From Molanna angustata (Eukaryota; Arthropoda; Insecta; Trichoptera; Molannidae), in NCBI GenBank assembly GCA_963576475.1, contig OY754977.1, positions 12,638,854 through 12,702,853 on the forward strand: DNA of 64,000 bases, read 5' to 3'. Both the position numbers and the translations under genes were made by a program. The notes beneath the pieces are model-generated. The model did no database searches and was not told where the DNA came from. It saw only the letters and a list, made by a program, of their open reading frames with translations. This document shows, piece after piece, positions 9,963-24,700 of the stretch; the stretch's first letter is position 1; every line of letters starts with the position of its first letter.

Positions 9963-11573
9963 ATGCTTACGCCTCGAGAAAAGATATTCTGGTTTGCCTT
10001 AGTAACCAGATTGGCCATTATTTTCATTCAACTGATATTTAATTTGATCATCCCAGACCACAATGCTCATGTTTTCATCAGTCCTCCAGATCCGGACATT
10101 CAATCATCTTTGTTGGATAAATGTGTTGACTTTTTATTGGGCGGATTCAAGAGATGGGATGCACAATACTTCCTTCACATATCACAATACGGATATACAT
10201 ATGAGAATTGTTTAGCATTTTTCCCTCTATTTCCATTAGCTGTAAGATACTTAGCATATGCACTCTCTTATATATTCGGAAGTTTATTAAATCTGCATAG
10301 TCTTTTGATTATATCAGCAACATTTTTAAATATCATATTTTTTATAAAATCAGTTGATGCTCTGCATAAATTATCTTTGAAGATTTTAAAAAGTGAAAGT
10401 TTGGCTTATAAAGCTTCTATTTTGTATTGTATTAATCCAGGAAGTGTATTTTTCTCTGCACCTTATTCAGAAAGCTTGTTCGCTTGGTTGAGCTTCCAGG
10501 GTATGTTAAGATGTACCGAAGTAGAGACTTTAAGATTTACTAATATTGATATTTTAAGCAGTATTCCAATAGGCTTATCGCTAGTCACTAGATCTAATGG
10601 TATTCTTAATTTGGGTTTTATTATTTATGCCAGCTTTAAAAATATTATTGAGAAAACTCTACCGGAAATATTACATCGTTATGTAACTCTCAAGTATAAG
10701 GTTCTAACACCACTGTTATCTTTACCTCTAATAGCATCGATAATGGCTTTAATTTTGACATTGGTTTTAAGTCTCTTGCCATTTTTAGTAATTCAAATTT
10801 ATAATTACATGAAATTTTGTGTTCACCATGAGCATAATTTGCCGCAACATTTGATTGAAGGTGAATGGGTCTTACCTGGACAGGCCAAAGGAGAATGGTG
10901 CAATATATCAGTCCCAATAGCTTATTCTTATGTGCAAAAACATTATTGGAATGTTGGCTTTCTCAGTTATTACCATTGGAAACAAATACCTAATTTTTTG
11001 TTGGCAGCTCCGATATTATTCATATTTTTTTCTAATTGTTACACTTTCTTGAAGCAGCACTCGAGTCACTCTATGAAATTGGGCGTTTCTGTTGCGCGAT
11101 TCCAAAGAACTCAAAGTTACGACAGTGCTGGATCTAGAAGTATCCGATCGAGTAAGATTGGCTATTCTCATTTGTACGATCCTGATATGTTTGTTTATGT
11201 TATTCACGGATTGTTCCTTTCCATATTCTGTTTGTTGTTTGTTCATGTACAAGTTACTACAAGAATGTTAGCATCTGCTAGTCCATTACTTTACTGGTTT
11301 ATAGCTCTCAAAATAAAACCGACGTCGTCTAAAATAGCGGAGCAAAATAATATAAATGAGCACTTTAGAAAAATTGGCGCAGCGGGAAGAATACCGGGTG
11401 ATTATTTTGCGATCACTAATCTTGAAGGTATTCCCAATATGTACAGTAGATGGAAAACATTTGTGATATCAAAAAATGTTTCGGACATTAATTTCAAACT
11501 TATCAAACTTTACTTCCTCGGATATTTATTTATTGGTACAATTTGTTTTTGTAACTTTTATCCTTGGACATAA
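9963..11573 (+). CDS. PIGV: GPI mannosyltransferase 2 (PIG-V)
   Basis: Transfers the second mannose to the glycosylphosphatidylinositol core from dolichol-phosphate-mannose, in the ER lumen. The single uninterrupted frame encodes 536 residues, slightly longer than the human protein (about 490). The PIG-V signature is present: RWDAQYFLHIS near residue 64 (the luminal W-D pair after the first membrane span is typical of this mannosyltransferase family), FFPLFP near 90, INPGSVFFSAPYSESLF near 160, and a C-terminus ending CNFYPWT. Many hydrophobic spans are visible throughout. An in-frame TAG at 9939 and no nearer ATG support the start at 9963 (A at -3). A possible poly(A) signal AATAAA is at 12278. 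The gene converges on MBD2/3. Confidence 0.93.
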   Translation: MLTPREKIFWFALVTRLAIIFIQLIFNLIIPDHNAHVFISPPDPDIQSSLLDKCVDFLLGGFKRWDAQYFLHISQYGYTYENCLAFFPLFPLAVRYLAYALSYIFGSLLNLHSLLIISATFLNIIFFIKSVDALHKLSLKILKSESLAYKASILYCINPGSVFFSAPYSESLFAWLSFQGMLRCTEVETLRFTNIDILSSIPIGLSLVTRSNGILNLGFIIYASFKNIIEKTLPEILHRYVTLKYKVLTPLLSLPLIASIMALILTLVLSLLPFLVIQIYNYMKFCVHHEHNLPQHLIEGEWVLPGQAKGEWCNISVPIAYSYVQKHYWNVGFLSYYHWKQIPNFLLAAPILFIFFSNCYTFLKQHSSHSMKLGVSVARFQRTQSYDSAGSRSIRSSKIGYSHLYDPDMFVYVIHGLFLSIFCLLFVHVQVTTRMLASASPLLYWFIALKIKPTSSKIAEQNNINEHFRKIGAAGRIPGDYFAITNLEGIPNMYSRWKTFVISKNVSDINFKLIKLYFLGYLFIGTICFCNFYPWT

Positions 11574-12790
11574 GAAAGTCAATTAAAATGATAATAACAC
11601 AGCCTTAGTCATAATTTCAATATAAATTACCTAGTAAGAAAGCTTTGTGATTTTATGATTCCAATGACTGCAGTTAATAAGTGAATTTGTATTAGTGTAT
11701 TATCAAAGCCTTACAACTTCTCTATTGTAGAGTACATAAGTATTAGGAAATATTTAATTGGTAATTTCATTTTTTAGAAGGCAATACAGAGCGCGCATGA
11801 GAATGCTTTAATTTTTATAGTACAAAGTTTTAAAAATAGACAAATCAATTATTTATATAGCTATTAGAATATACAAACCTATTTAAATCTTATCTGGGAC
11901 TCAAATTAGGACATTTCCTGTTTTAATCATATCATACAAAATAAGGATTTTATTTTCCAATTTGTTCCAAAACTTTTTGTGTTCATTCACAATTTTGTGA
12001 TAATTAGTGTGTAAGTTTTAAACTATAATATACACATTGAAAAATATGTCTTATTTTATTTACTTAATCACACTTCAAAAGTCTGTAATTTAATCAAAAA
12101 AATGTTTTTAATATTTGCTTAAAAGTTCAGGTTGTGAAAATAGCTAAGACTACAGTTTATATAATTATATTATAACAAACTTATCTTCTAAACATATTAG
12201 TAATAGTATCTTTATCCAAATTATACCTTTCCCTGTGTAGTCTGCAATTTTATTGAACATGCCATATTGATTATGTTAATAAACGTGAATAAGCATTTCA
12301 TTCTTTTTATTAAATACTATCCTTTTTATACAAATTAATTTTATTGTTAAAATAACGCAGCAGTTCATCAAAATAGTTTTCTCTTGTCAGCAGATAAGCA
12401 CACATTGAAATCAATCATTCAATTTTCAAAGCCACTCCTTGCTGCAAGAAATGCTATATGATTCTGTGTTTTTAACAATGTTTGAAAAAAATTAATATTA
12501 ACAAGTAGTGAGATGTAGTAGCCACAATATTTCACAAATAGAGGCTTTATAATTATTTTTGAGTAAAATGATAGCTAATACTTACAATAAATGATGAATA
12601 ACATTCAACAATATGATTAATTTGGATTTCTTCTATGGAAGAATGTGTATGTTTTTTTCTTGAGATATAATGAAAAAAATTTATGTATAAATAATTTTTT
12701 ATTATTCGTATAAAATTACATTTACTTAAATAATATAAATCTAAAGATTAAATTAGAGTGTGATAATAGATTTTATAAATAAATGACATA
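11574..12790. other. Intergenic / 3' UTR space between convergent PIG-V and MBD2/3
   Basis: AT-rich, no coding sequence seen. AATAAA for + at 12278-12283; AATAAA for - at 12698-12703, about 90 bases after the MBD2/3 stop. Confidence 0.6.
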
Positions 12791-15700
12791 TCAATTACAG
12801 GCATTCAGAGCCTCTTGAAGTTTTCTACGAGCCCTGTTGACTCTTTCTTCTTGCCTTCTGATATCATCTTCGGCTACACTGACCGCTTGCACCAGAGGCT
12901 GTTCTGGATTCAGAAATACGCCGGGATTTTGAGCTATAGCAGTTTTAGAACCTGTTTGACCTGAAACAAAAATATTAAGAATATATGTAATAATGGTATT
13001 GATACCTTCAGATTCTGCACGGAGGGGGCGGAAACGCCACACCATCTCCTCCTGGAATGTTATTGCTGTGACACAAGTAAGAAGAGGACCTTGGGCAAGC
13101 CCCAAATAGATTTCAATCAATTCAATACCCTCATTAAATCCCCTGCAGGTCCAGGGGCCTCAGGACACATTCTTAACATATTTTTTTATCTTAAAAATGT
13201 ATAAATCAATACTCAATCATAATCTAATTTTAATCTTTCTCAACATTTAATCATAAAAAGATGTTAATATCATTAGTTTGAAATTGTCATTAATTGTTGT
13301 ATAAATTAATATTATTATTCAATTAATTTAACCTCAAATATTGCTAAAGTCTGAAGCTGATCTTAATCTAACTTTAATCAACTTCATGAGTAGCCCTACT
13401 GAACTTCTCAAGAAGCCCGAGAGGATACTGTAACAGGACGCCCACTAAGCAAGTAGGGTGATCCTAAGGGTGGCGGTGCATAAGACCACCCAACTAATAA
13501 TTCTGATTGACACCTTGGAGTAAACAAGATGAGGAAAAATAATAACATAGATAATTCACTTATAAATAATGTAGTTTTACTCTGTACACTCGAATCCGCT
13601 GCCAACTTAAAAATTTCGTTTACTTAAACTTAATTTCCTGTCCCCTGTGTACATTTAAATTATCAACTATTACGATTAAAACATACCTACCGTATTGTTC
13701 TCCGTTGCAGAGGTTGGTTCTTAGCGAAAAAAATTCAAAATAGGAATCGGATAGGCCGTCAATTAAAAACTGAACTTAAGATTATAAAAAAAAAGATACA
13801 GTACAGCAGTCATCTTGGAAATCATTTGAACATTACATGACAGTACAACTCAGTGTCAACCACATGAAATATTACACATGTTTTTAATTGATTTCATATG
13901 AAAGAATATGAAATATTAAATATCACATTCGTAATGTTGCTAACTTGTTCGGAAAGATGACAGCCACAGGTCGTTGAAGATCAGGCAGATACTGACAAGG
14001 TGTCAAGATATTTTACTCTTCAAAAGAAGTTAGACAAATCCTTCAACTTGTTCTTTTCTACAGAGCACATTTAAGATCGTTTTGTAAAAATTAATAAATC
14101 AATTTGTATCTAAATATACAATAAAATGATAAACAATTTGATATGAAATACCTGTGACTGGTTGTGGTGTAACATGAAGGGCTGTTGCTAAAGCTTGTAT
14201 GGTGGTAGCTTCACTGATGTGAGGTCCTATCGACTTAATGCCTCTTGGCAAGGACGCACCACCCAATACACCCCAGGAATCACAAGCCGTTAGCCCCTGC
14301 GACAGAAACGAGGTTTAAGATTTAAAAGAGATATTGTAATGCATCAAGAAGGTTTGTGTATAAAAAAAGAAAGCAAGTAATAAAAGCAAATAAGGAATGA
14401 AAAGTATGGGACAACCATCAAAATGTTGGGATAATAAAAAAAAAATCTGAGAATTTTTGAAAATGGTTTTTAACAATAGTGTAAAAATTGATATATTTAT
14501 GTGTATATTGAATCCAATTACAATAGCTTAATTGTTTGCCAAATCAATTGTCATCCAATAGTAAACATTTTGGTTATGTTATGACTTAACACCCATTTTA
14601 TTCACTAAAACTGATTATACTTTGCTGTAAACATCACTTCTAAAATAATACAAATCAATAAAAACATTATATTTGGATATGACAAGGTTTTTTGAAGAAC
14701 ATTATTTGTAATTTAATATACATTTATGAATATTATTATAAACTGTTGGTTCTATGTATTAATAAAATAAAAACATAAGTACGCATATTTAAAAGGAAAA
14801 ATGTACTGTTACTGAGGTTATAAATACGTATCATAACTACATAAATCTTCTCTTGTAAAATCAGGTTATAATTATATTTTGTTTATACACATAAATCTAT
14901 TTTTTTTTGAATCATCAAATTAATATTGAGTATGAATATTCAATACCAATACGTAAATAAAAAAATCAATGTCGCCGGCACAAAAATGTGATGAATATAC
15001 ATGCATCCCAACAACAAAGTTCAAATTTAGGTATTTTATCTTTAAATCATTGCAAATATTCCATCAGTTTCCTCTTAATATTCAACTAAAGTCAAAGCGG
15101 CATATTTTTGTGCCATTTTAAATGAAAATCCAAATATTTAATCGCACAAAACATCAAACTTTAATTTAAACAACTTGCTTTGACCGCTTGTTATGATTTC
15201 AATAACTTTTCAATAGACCAATCCAATCATGTGCGTTCAGAATAATTACCATTATCAGTCTATTTTTTGGTCACATAGCATGAAGGGAGCTTGAAAATTT
15301 AAAAAGGTTAATCATTATCAGAAAAATGGAAGGACAGCGATCCTAGGGAAGAGCCCTTTTTCGATCGAGTGGCTAAATAATTAATATAACAGGTCTCTTG
15401 GTAGCTGAGGCCCTAAGAAAGGCAGAGGACAAAAGTGTCTGGAGAAGTTTTGTTAGGGAGGTAACAATGGTTCATCAAAATGGACACAACCTTCAGCAAT
15501 GTAGAAAGAGAACAAGATAATTTATTACCACAGTCTAATGATATTAAAAAATGCATATTACAAATCGGTTGAGAGTTGGAAACATAGAAATTTTTAAATT
15601 AATATCTTGCAAAAGTGAAATTTTTGACATAAACAAGCAAGCTATATAATATTTTAACTAAAGCATTCTGTGTGACTGTAACGCCACTTGCAATAATTCA

Positions 15701-18700
15701 TTAGCTGATGGACACTGCATTCAAATGGATGTCTTGTGTCCACGAGGGAGGCGTTAATTTGAATAAAATACTAATGTTGAGATCGGTCTGGCAATTGATG
15801 GGAGGAAATCCAAGAGACTTGAATATCACAAATGGAGCTGTCCTCCTCTTAACTAACCATCTTAAACCAGCCTGAGTGACTAATGAATGTCATAACGTCT
15901 CATTATAGCTCATTATAACGTCTCTTAACTATCCATCTTAAACCAGCCTGAGTGACTAATGAATGTCATAACGTCTCATTATAGCTCATCATAACGTCTC
16001 TTAACTATCCATCTTAAACCAGCCTGAGTGACTAATGAATGTCATAACGTCTCATTATAGAAGAAACTTCCCAAGGACAGTGACAGAAGAAGTGGGCCAC
16101 AGTCTCTTCTTCTTGGCTTTTGGGGGTTATATATTAGCAGATAATTACCTCAAGTCGTTTCTCCCAAAACAACTGCTTTGGTTTATCTTGCGGTCCGTGT
16201 TTTAATTCAGTTTTGACTTTACTCTCTTGGGTTTTATGAACGGTGACAGGTTGCTTGAAAATTGACGCTGTCTGTCGGATCGGTGGAACCAGGGAGGCAT
16301 CAGATCTTACCCCGCGACTTTGAAAAGTAACACAAAGATAAATCAATACATTTTTCTTATATAAAGACAGAAAATACAAGATTTTGTAGTGTCGAAGAAT
16401 TAAATAATATTTTAACAAAAATGGCTTACAATTTAATTAAATTTATTGACATAAACTATTCAGAGTAAAAGAAATGTATTGAATGGAAATTTTTTATTTT
16501 TATTGAATTTAAGTAGAATCAGATAAATCCTGCTATTGTATCCTACATAGCAGGATTTATCTATTATGAAGTTGATTAGCATAAGTTTAAAAGCAGCTAC
16601 AGAATTTAGAAATCTTTGAGAAAAAAATTAATTAAATATTTGTATTAATTTATACAAAAATTAATGACAGTTTCATACAAAATGTTGATAATAACAAATG
16701 TAGAGAAAGTATGCTTAAATGTAGAGAAAGATTAAAATTAAATTATGATTGAGTACACATTTACACATTTTTTAGAGGCAAGATAAGAATGTATCATGAG
16801 TAGCCCCCCTGAATGCATTTTACAAACTAAAAACTACACTTATGAATGGAAAAGTAATAGTAATGGAAATTATAAGAAAACTTAAAAGTGGATAAAAAAA
16901 TATATAGGTAAAGCTCTGCCAATGTAACCTATGGCCGATTTCTCCAAGGTCCCTCAAAACCGAACATCAGCTAAGTACCCATTCGAAACTTAAATCCTTA
17001 AGTGGTTTACTTAATAAATTTGCATTTCACCAACAAATAACACCCACACTAAGCTGATGTCAGGATTATGTTTTGTTATGTTTCCGGTGAACATGAATAT
17101 GGACTCAAGATAACGATACTTTAAAAAATATGCAAATAAGAAATACATAATACACTATAAAAATATCATTAAAATATTCTAACGTGTGAATTTCACGATT
17201 TTTACTCTATATATAAATTAATTATAAAAAAGTACTACTTTGAGCTTATGAGTATAGGTAATTGTCGCTGGCGCCAACAGATGGCGCTAGCGGCGCTCAC
17301 TGTCAGGGTAGCCTTGTTTGTTAGACATGTGTAACTCAACAAAATTCCCTGCGTCAACCCGTAGTGAGCCGCGCAGCTCACTGCACCGGCTCACTGAGTT
17401 AACCCATAATTGCGTCATGACGCATCAAAATGACGCCGGTCGCCGAGTGAGATGTGTACCGCGCACCATCTACATGACACATTCAACAACTCACTGGCTC
17501 AACAACCCACAGGCTCTTAAGTACCTACATACAGCGAATGAATGAACTGCGTTGATCTACATTGTATACGCGCACCTACCGACTTATCGTAAGACATTTA
17601 ATACATCAATGACGTATTTATATATCATTGTAATAAATGCGTAATAAAGCTTAGGTGTCTTGTCTTTAATATTCTATCTAAATCTATTCCGTTTAAAATA
17701 TGATGAGTGATTGAAATACATATTATTAGTAAATACATATTATTAGGTATTGTATTTTATATAAGTAAAGATTATTATTATATTCATTATATTTCATGTA
17801 CAAGTTTAAAAATATCACAACTTTCCCGATTCTACTTTTAAAAGTAGAACCGGGAAAGTAAGTATGTCGGTTAAAAAGCAGGCAACGCAATAACTCAATA
17901 TCCTAACACTGTTCGCATTCTCCTGGTCTAGCACTCACGACTCAGTCGACTCACTGCGCCGTGAGCCAATACGTTTCGAAGGAGTGGGTTAACCCACCCC
18001 GCGCAGTGAACTGGATCGACGCAATTGAGCGGCGCAACGCAGCGTTACACATGTCTATTGTTTGTACACCGGTTTTTGTTTTTGACACATCATGTATCAA
18101 AATAGTTTATTTAGTATTCACACCAATTTAGTTATTTTATTTTAATATTTGTTACTTTTTTTAATATATAATGCAACTGGCTCATGCCAGCCGCAATTAT
18201 AACTACAGACAAACCTAACCAATCTATTTTTACCAAACTTTTGTAGGTTTGGTTTAAAAAATCGGTGTACATCCTAGGATATACTCTCTGTCATGGCTGT
18301 TTATTCGCTTCGCACGTGTTGATTGTTGAAATTGTTCGACACGGGACGCGCATATTTATCAGAGTATAATATTTAGCTGAGTATAATTATGGATAAACCA
18401 AGGAAACAATCTACAAATTTTACCCCCAGTGAAAAAACTAAATTAATTGAATTAGTTTCAAAAAACACGACAATTACTTCAAAACAAACAGATGGAGCAT
18501 GTCTATTTCATCGACCAATTCTGCCAATTCAACGATTTCACGAATTCAGCCATCTTCCAAGATGATAATAAACAAAATATAACTTAAATTTTACAAAAAA
18601 AAGATAAATTCAATAATAAAACAACTCTGCGACGCAATCGTAACCCAAATATCTATCTGTCAAACGCGTTAAGTGACGCTTATGATGGGTGACATCTACT

Positions 18701-21700
18701 AAGTTACATTGGCAGACATCTGGTATCCACCAAGGTACATACATATTTCATAAACCAAAGATAACAAAATGGTTTTATATTTTTTTGTTTAACAAGAATA
18801 AAAGTATAAAAAATAAACTTAAATAAAAAAACCAACCACCAATTTAATCATACACCCTGTTAGCCATTTAAAAATTAAACAAATATACAGCACAAAACAT
18901 GCAAAATAATACAATATGAAAAAAATAACACCTCTGCAAAAAACCAACAGTAAAAACAAAAAAAAATAGGTACTAACAAAGAAAATGCCATTTCAGGAGA
19001 TGGATGTTTTAGAAAAATTGAAAAATCTTACCATGTTTAACTTTGTGTAAAAGGATACTAAAAAATTAATTGGATATAAGCAATACACTAAATCTGTCGT
19101 AAGAAAGCCAAAGGAATGAGATTTTTTATTCAATATTTATCGAGGACTGATAAACTGTACATTTCAATGAGCGCAAAGCATGTTTTGGGATCGTAAAATA
19201 TTCCATTACACGTGCATAATTCTAAACATAATAATTTGGAAAAATTAAGTATAAAGATAAATTTCTTTTGACTTTCCAGCGAAACACATTTAATTGTGAG
19301 TTGTGAAACTGCAACTGATATAATATTCAACTGAAAAATAATATGAAAAGAAAAACTAATGATGTTTGAAATGATGGTTAAATAAAACATAAATGGATGA
19401 TTGATGGATGAAGTGTAAAAAACAAATATTTGTACCAATAAAATAAAATAGTTGGGTTTGAAGTCATTTATAAACAGAATACAAATCACAAACGTTATTC
19501 CGCCAACTACTATATAGCATTATGCGAAAAATCAAAATGTTAATGTTCTTTTTTGAAATGGCAGCTAAAATATGATGACCAACTATGTCAGTAGACAGAT
19601 GATTTGTTGAAACAAAACAAATTAAGGATTAATCTGAATAACTCAAGGTGACACATTGGCAGACCTAGAAGATAGTGATACATAAAAGAGAAATTTGTGA
19701 AGGATACAATGTACTGGGAGGAATTCATATTGACAATAGCAAATCTTTGTAACAGGACATTATGAATGGAAGGTTAAAATAATTGGAATGAATAAAAAAG
19801 GATACAAAATACAGAAATATTAAAAACTGTGAGAAGAAAGAAGTGGTTCAAAGAAAGGGAAAAAGAACACAGTTGGTCATTTTATACAAGAGCAATTTAG
19901 AAACTATAATAATAAATACTCAATAATTGAATTGTGACTTAACTCATATACAACTTTGTGAGAATAGAATATATCAGTGAGCGAGGTTTTATGAAAACTT
20001 AGAATAAAAGCAGAAAAGATGTATTTGTTTAAATACAAGCATTCATCCATAATACGAACATAGCTTTTAAATAATCATCATAACATTAGGAATATTGAAC
20101 ACTCAAACCAAAATTTGAGGAACGTGTACTTAAATGTAATAAAATTAATATATCGACACTGCAAAAGTACAATAACAAGTGACATATAGGCTGAAAAAGA
20201 GTCATATTTATGGTTCAAATCAGTAATTTTTTGGTATTTATCTAAATATCAAACTAATCTGGCAAATTTTTGGCTCATTTGTAACTTTTTCTGAACTCCA
20301 ATAATAATATAATAAAATCACTTTTGACTAAAAGCAAATTATTTCAATAAGTGGAATTATTTAACTTTTTGAAAACTTGTCAGCTTTTCTGCACATTAAT
20401 TAAAGAAAATGGCAGTTCAGTAATAACATGTTCCCAGCGTCGATAGAATAATTGTAAAACCAAATTTGCATAGAATTAGATTTAGAAACTATACTTGGCA
20501 GTAAGTTGAAAATAAACTTTAGTGATAATAAGATTTTTTTATTATTCTGATTAAGTAGTTTCAGATAAATCAATGTGGCTAGTATAGCAGTTGGCGAGAA
20601 TCCTTTTGATAACACAAGATCACTTGGTTCTTTTTACATAACAAAATTATATTTGTTTTTGATACACTTATAAATAACAGAAAATTATTATTAGTCAAAA
20701 TGGAAGCAAATGTTTAATGGTGATTATTGATTGAGTGAAGGCATTATGTAATGAGTTTTTCTACTGAATAAACCTGTAATCGAACTGAGTGCCACGTGGT
20801 TTCCTGCTTTTGCGCAGTAACAGAGTGTTAAGTCGGCCATGTTGAAAGTCAAAGCAAGCGAGGTCCAGTGTGTCTCCGAGGTAGCGAGCGAGCTGCGGTT
20901 TGCTGCGAAACTTCTTGCCGGATGGGCTGTCAATTAAACCACATCCCTCTTACTACATCAATCCAATTTAAATACTACTTAAAACAATTCAACAATACAA
21001 TGGAAAAAAAAAACACTTCAGGTGACACAGAATATAAATCATAAGTTTACATTTATTAAATGCGCTAACTCGTATCTGATTTGGCTTTCTTGATGATGAT
21101 AGTCCAATACCGAAAAGTGTCTTTAGTAAATAACACAACTAAAACTATTTGTTTTATTTTATCTCATCATGGGAGTTTCACCAATAATTGTCTTAAGCAA
21201 AATAAATAAATAAAAAGTTTTAATTAATATGTTAAAAGAGTATATATTTTCATGAATGCAAATAAAAACAGATTCTACCTTTCAAAAGCTAGCATCCATA
21301 CAGGCGCAGCAGATGGAGTGCATCAGACGTATTTTAGAATACTTTGTGTCCTATTCTGATTCGTTTCAGAGTAAGAAAACGTCTATAACCAACGTGTGAC
21401 TGTGGATAAAAGGATTTTATCCGAGCAGTGTAACGTTATGAGTCTCGTATAAATGCATTCAAATTTTTGACATTTCTCATATACTAAAATTCAGACGGAT
21501 AAATTTAGACGAATCAGAATAGGACATTTTGTATAGTAATTCATATGAGTGTGTGTTGTATGTGCATTTTCTATGGTAATGTCATGTCCCCTTTTTTATG
21601 GAAAATTATCATTTAATTTTTTTTATAAAATATGTTTTACTACTTTGTAAAAACCGCGTTATTGAAATTGAAGTTGCGACCGGTTCACAACTAACAGGTA

Positions 21701-24700
21701 GATTTTCAACATTTTCACGTGGTTAGATAGTGGAAGTATCTCATTAATATTATAAATTGGAATGTTTGGATGGTTAGATGTTTGTTACTCTATCATGCGA
21801 AAAAAGCTGAAAGATTTTAGATGAAATTTGGTATTAAGATATGTATATCCTAGAAAAGACAATGGGGTAATTTTTTTTTTGTACATTCATTCTTATTTTC
21901 ATTGTATAAAAGCATGCGATTATCAAGCCGAAAAAAAAAATATTATGAATTTGCATTTTCTATGGAAAATTGTCAACAAATCCAAATGACAATTAATTTT
22001 TTTTATTTACATTGATTATTAAAAAAGCCAATTGGCTCATGACAATAATTCTAAGTTTAACATTGTAAAATAATAGTCATTCATAATATAGGTACAGCAA
22101 CACTTCTTAATATAGCCTTGTTTAGAATTCCCATTGGAATGCTTTTTCGTTCATAGTTTTTAGTTGTTCTGGTAATTTATAGTAGTCACACAAAATATTG
22201 CAAATTATTCTTTAGTGTCCAATTTTTTTTGTAGCTTTCTCAGTTTCAAAATATTTTTTGTACGTGGGTTGTAGTTGTGAATTTGTATTCTCTGCTTAAG
22301 TCTTAGTTCAGGGTCTTCTATTTTTCTTATTTTTATCTTGTGTATTATTTTTAATGTTTCATACTATGCCATCTTCTGTAGATTTAATTGTTCGGTTTCT
22401 TTTGTGTATAGGTATTTCGATGGTGTATATGCGTTTAGTCCGTAGGTCATTTTTCTTTTTTTTTTCTTTTTTTTCTATTTCTTTGTAGCTTTTGGATTTC
22501 TGTCTTATCGCCATTTGCCCAGAAAGGTATTAAGTATGTTAGTTTGCTTTTGATTTATGCGTTGTATATCAGTCAGTACTTTCAGTTTTTTCCGTGCTTC
22601 GTTTTTTATTTTGTACATTAACTCTAAGTAAATTGATGCTTTATTTATAAATTTGTTTATGTGGTTCTTCAAGTTCAGTTTCCTGTCTATGGTTAGTCCT
22701 AATGTGTCGGCAATCGTCTCTGTGGACACACTGCCACAAACAAATCCGTCTGATGCGCTCCGTACGCTGCGCCTGTATGGGCGCTAGCCTTTATTATTCA
22801 ACATTATCGAGAAGAGAGTTTCACTGGGTGAGCAAGTGGTCAAAAATATTCCAAGTACTAACCAAGAATATAATATATTATTTTCAATTGAGTATCAATG
22901 TATTATGTCCAAAGAACATGTTCAATAAGTTGATAAACTCATTTTAATTATAAATATTGGTGATTTATTTTTTTAAACTTAAAAATAAAAAATAAATAAA
23001 CAATAACTAAACCCTTTCATTAACTGAAGAAATCAAAGATTTTATAGATACCGGTACAATCATAATTTTTTACTTGTACAGCATTCATTGTTGTATTTAC
23101 CTATGTTGATGGGTTGACAATTATTGTCAAAATTTATAAATAAATTAAGTTAAAAGGTTTAAAGAGAACTAGAAATACATATAAAATAAACAATGTGAAA
23201 TAACATGCATATTTACTAATCACGGGAGAAAAATGTTTTTACAATCTTTGCAATTAAAAATTCTTAGGCTGTGTTTCTCGAACAAAGATTAAAGTAAAAG
23301 AATAGTTAAAATACTTTGAAAACATAAAATTATTCAATACTTTTGGTTGTTTCATTGAAATCTAATGCTGTTAATAGACACAATTTTGAACAATTTCATA
23401 ATCAAAGTATTTTAACTATTCTACTACCGATACTTTTGTTGAAACAACTCAGCATTAGTGGTCGAGATGTGTCAATGAATATATTATAAGAAAAAAAAAT
23501 ATTTTCAACATACATAAAGCCAATGAAAATGATAAAAAAGTAAAAATTCATTATTTAACGTATCTTAACTTGTGATATCAAGAGGACAATCTTGCCATAC
23601 ACATTCTTAACAATATGAATTAAAAATAATCTTAAAAAAAAATAAACTAGTTAAAAAATAAAAATGATTTGAAGACAATTTGCCAGCCATTATTAATTTT
23701 ATCTTTTAACCTTTTCCGTGCTACGCGTATGCTTTACAAAGTAACACCTCAGTGTGGCGCAATTCTCGCACAAAATTAAAATTGTCATATCTCAATAACT
23801 ACTCACCTGAGATACTTGAAACCTTCGACGAAAATATTTGTTTTTAGCTGGTTTAAATGCTGAATACATTTTTTTGTCATTCTGCATACTATTTAATTGA
23901 TTTTTTTTTCTAGCTTCCAAAAACATGACTAATTACAAAAAAAAACCACATAGGTAAAAAAAGATATGGGAAAGAATATAGTGAATGAAAAACAGCATGA
24001 AATTTATGATTTTACGAGTGTTTCTTTGAAAACAATCACAGTTTTCAACAATTGCTCAGTGCCTTATACGTGTCTATGAAGTTTATCTTTAAGCGCTAAT
24101 ACCTGTGCGCCGCCGTACTGTGACATTATCGTCTTATACAGTCATTGGTTGTTATAAATAATACTGTAATAACTCAACAGGCTCCGAGCACTTTTTCAGT
24201 ACATTCATAATAGCAAAAAATGTTCAATATAATTTGCTTATTACTTAGTAAGATTTTGAAAGTCCGTAACACAAAAAAATCGAAGTAACTCTCAAAATCA
24301 CATGAACTTTTGGCTTTTATAATATTAAATACTGAGCAATAATATTTTTCTAAACCGGCGCACTATCTTTACGAACTCGAGGGGGTTACTGATATGGGTT
24401 GTAAGCAACATTAATATCCATACAAAGTGTTATCTCAGTGCGCATCCTGATTACGTCTCGGGATGAAATAGACAAACAGTTTTTTTAAAATTATATTTGT
24501 TTAGATCAATGGTTCGATTACACAATGTAATTATTATATTTAAGATATTTTTTTTTTTTTTTTTTTTTATTTGAAAAAATGAGCAACGTACAATAATATT
24601 TTTTTAAACAAATATAATAAATAAGAATAGCAACATAAGTAATTGTAACTTAATCAGCCCACCTTTGATTTCATGGTGCATTGTACTCACTACTGATAAT

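Noticed and set aside
20830..20860. Suspected frameshift in MBD2/3 exon 2
   Set aside because: An initial misreading; careful re-reading shows the codons for DLACFDF in one frame.
20724..20933. 69-codon open frame on -
   Set aside because: Wrong frame over MBD2/3 exon 2; the correct frame encodes the MBD with good splice sites.
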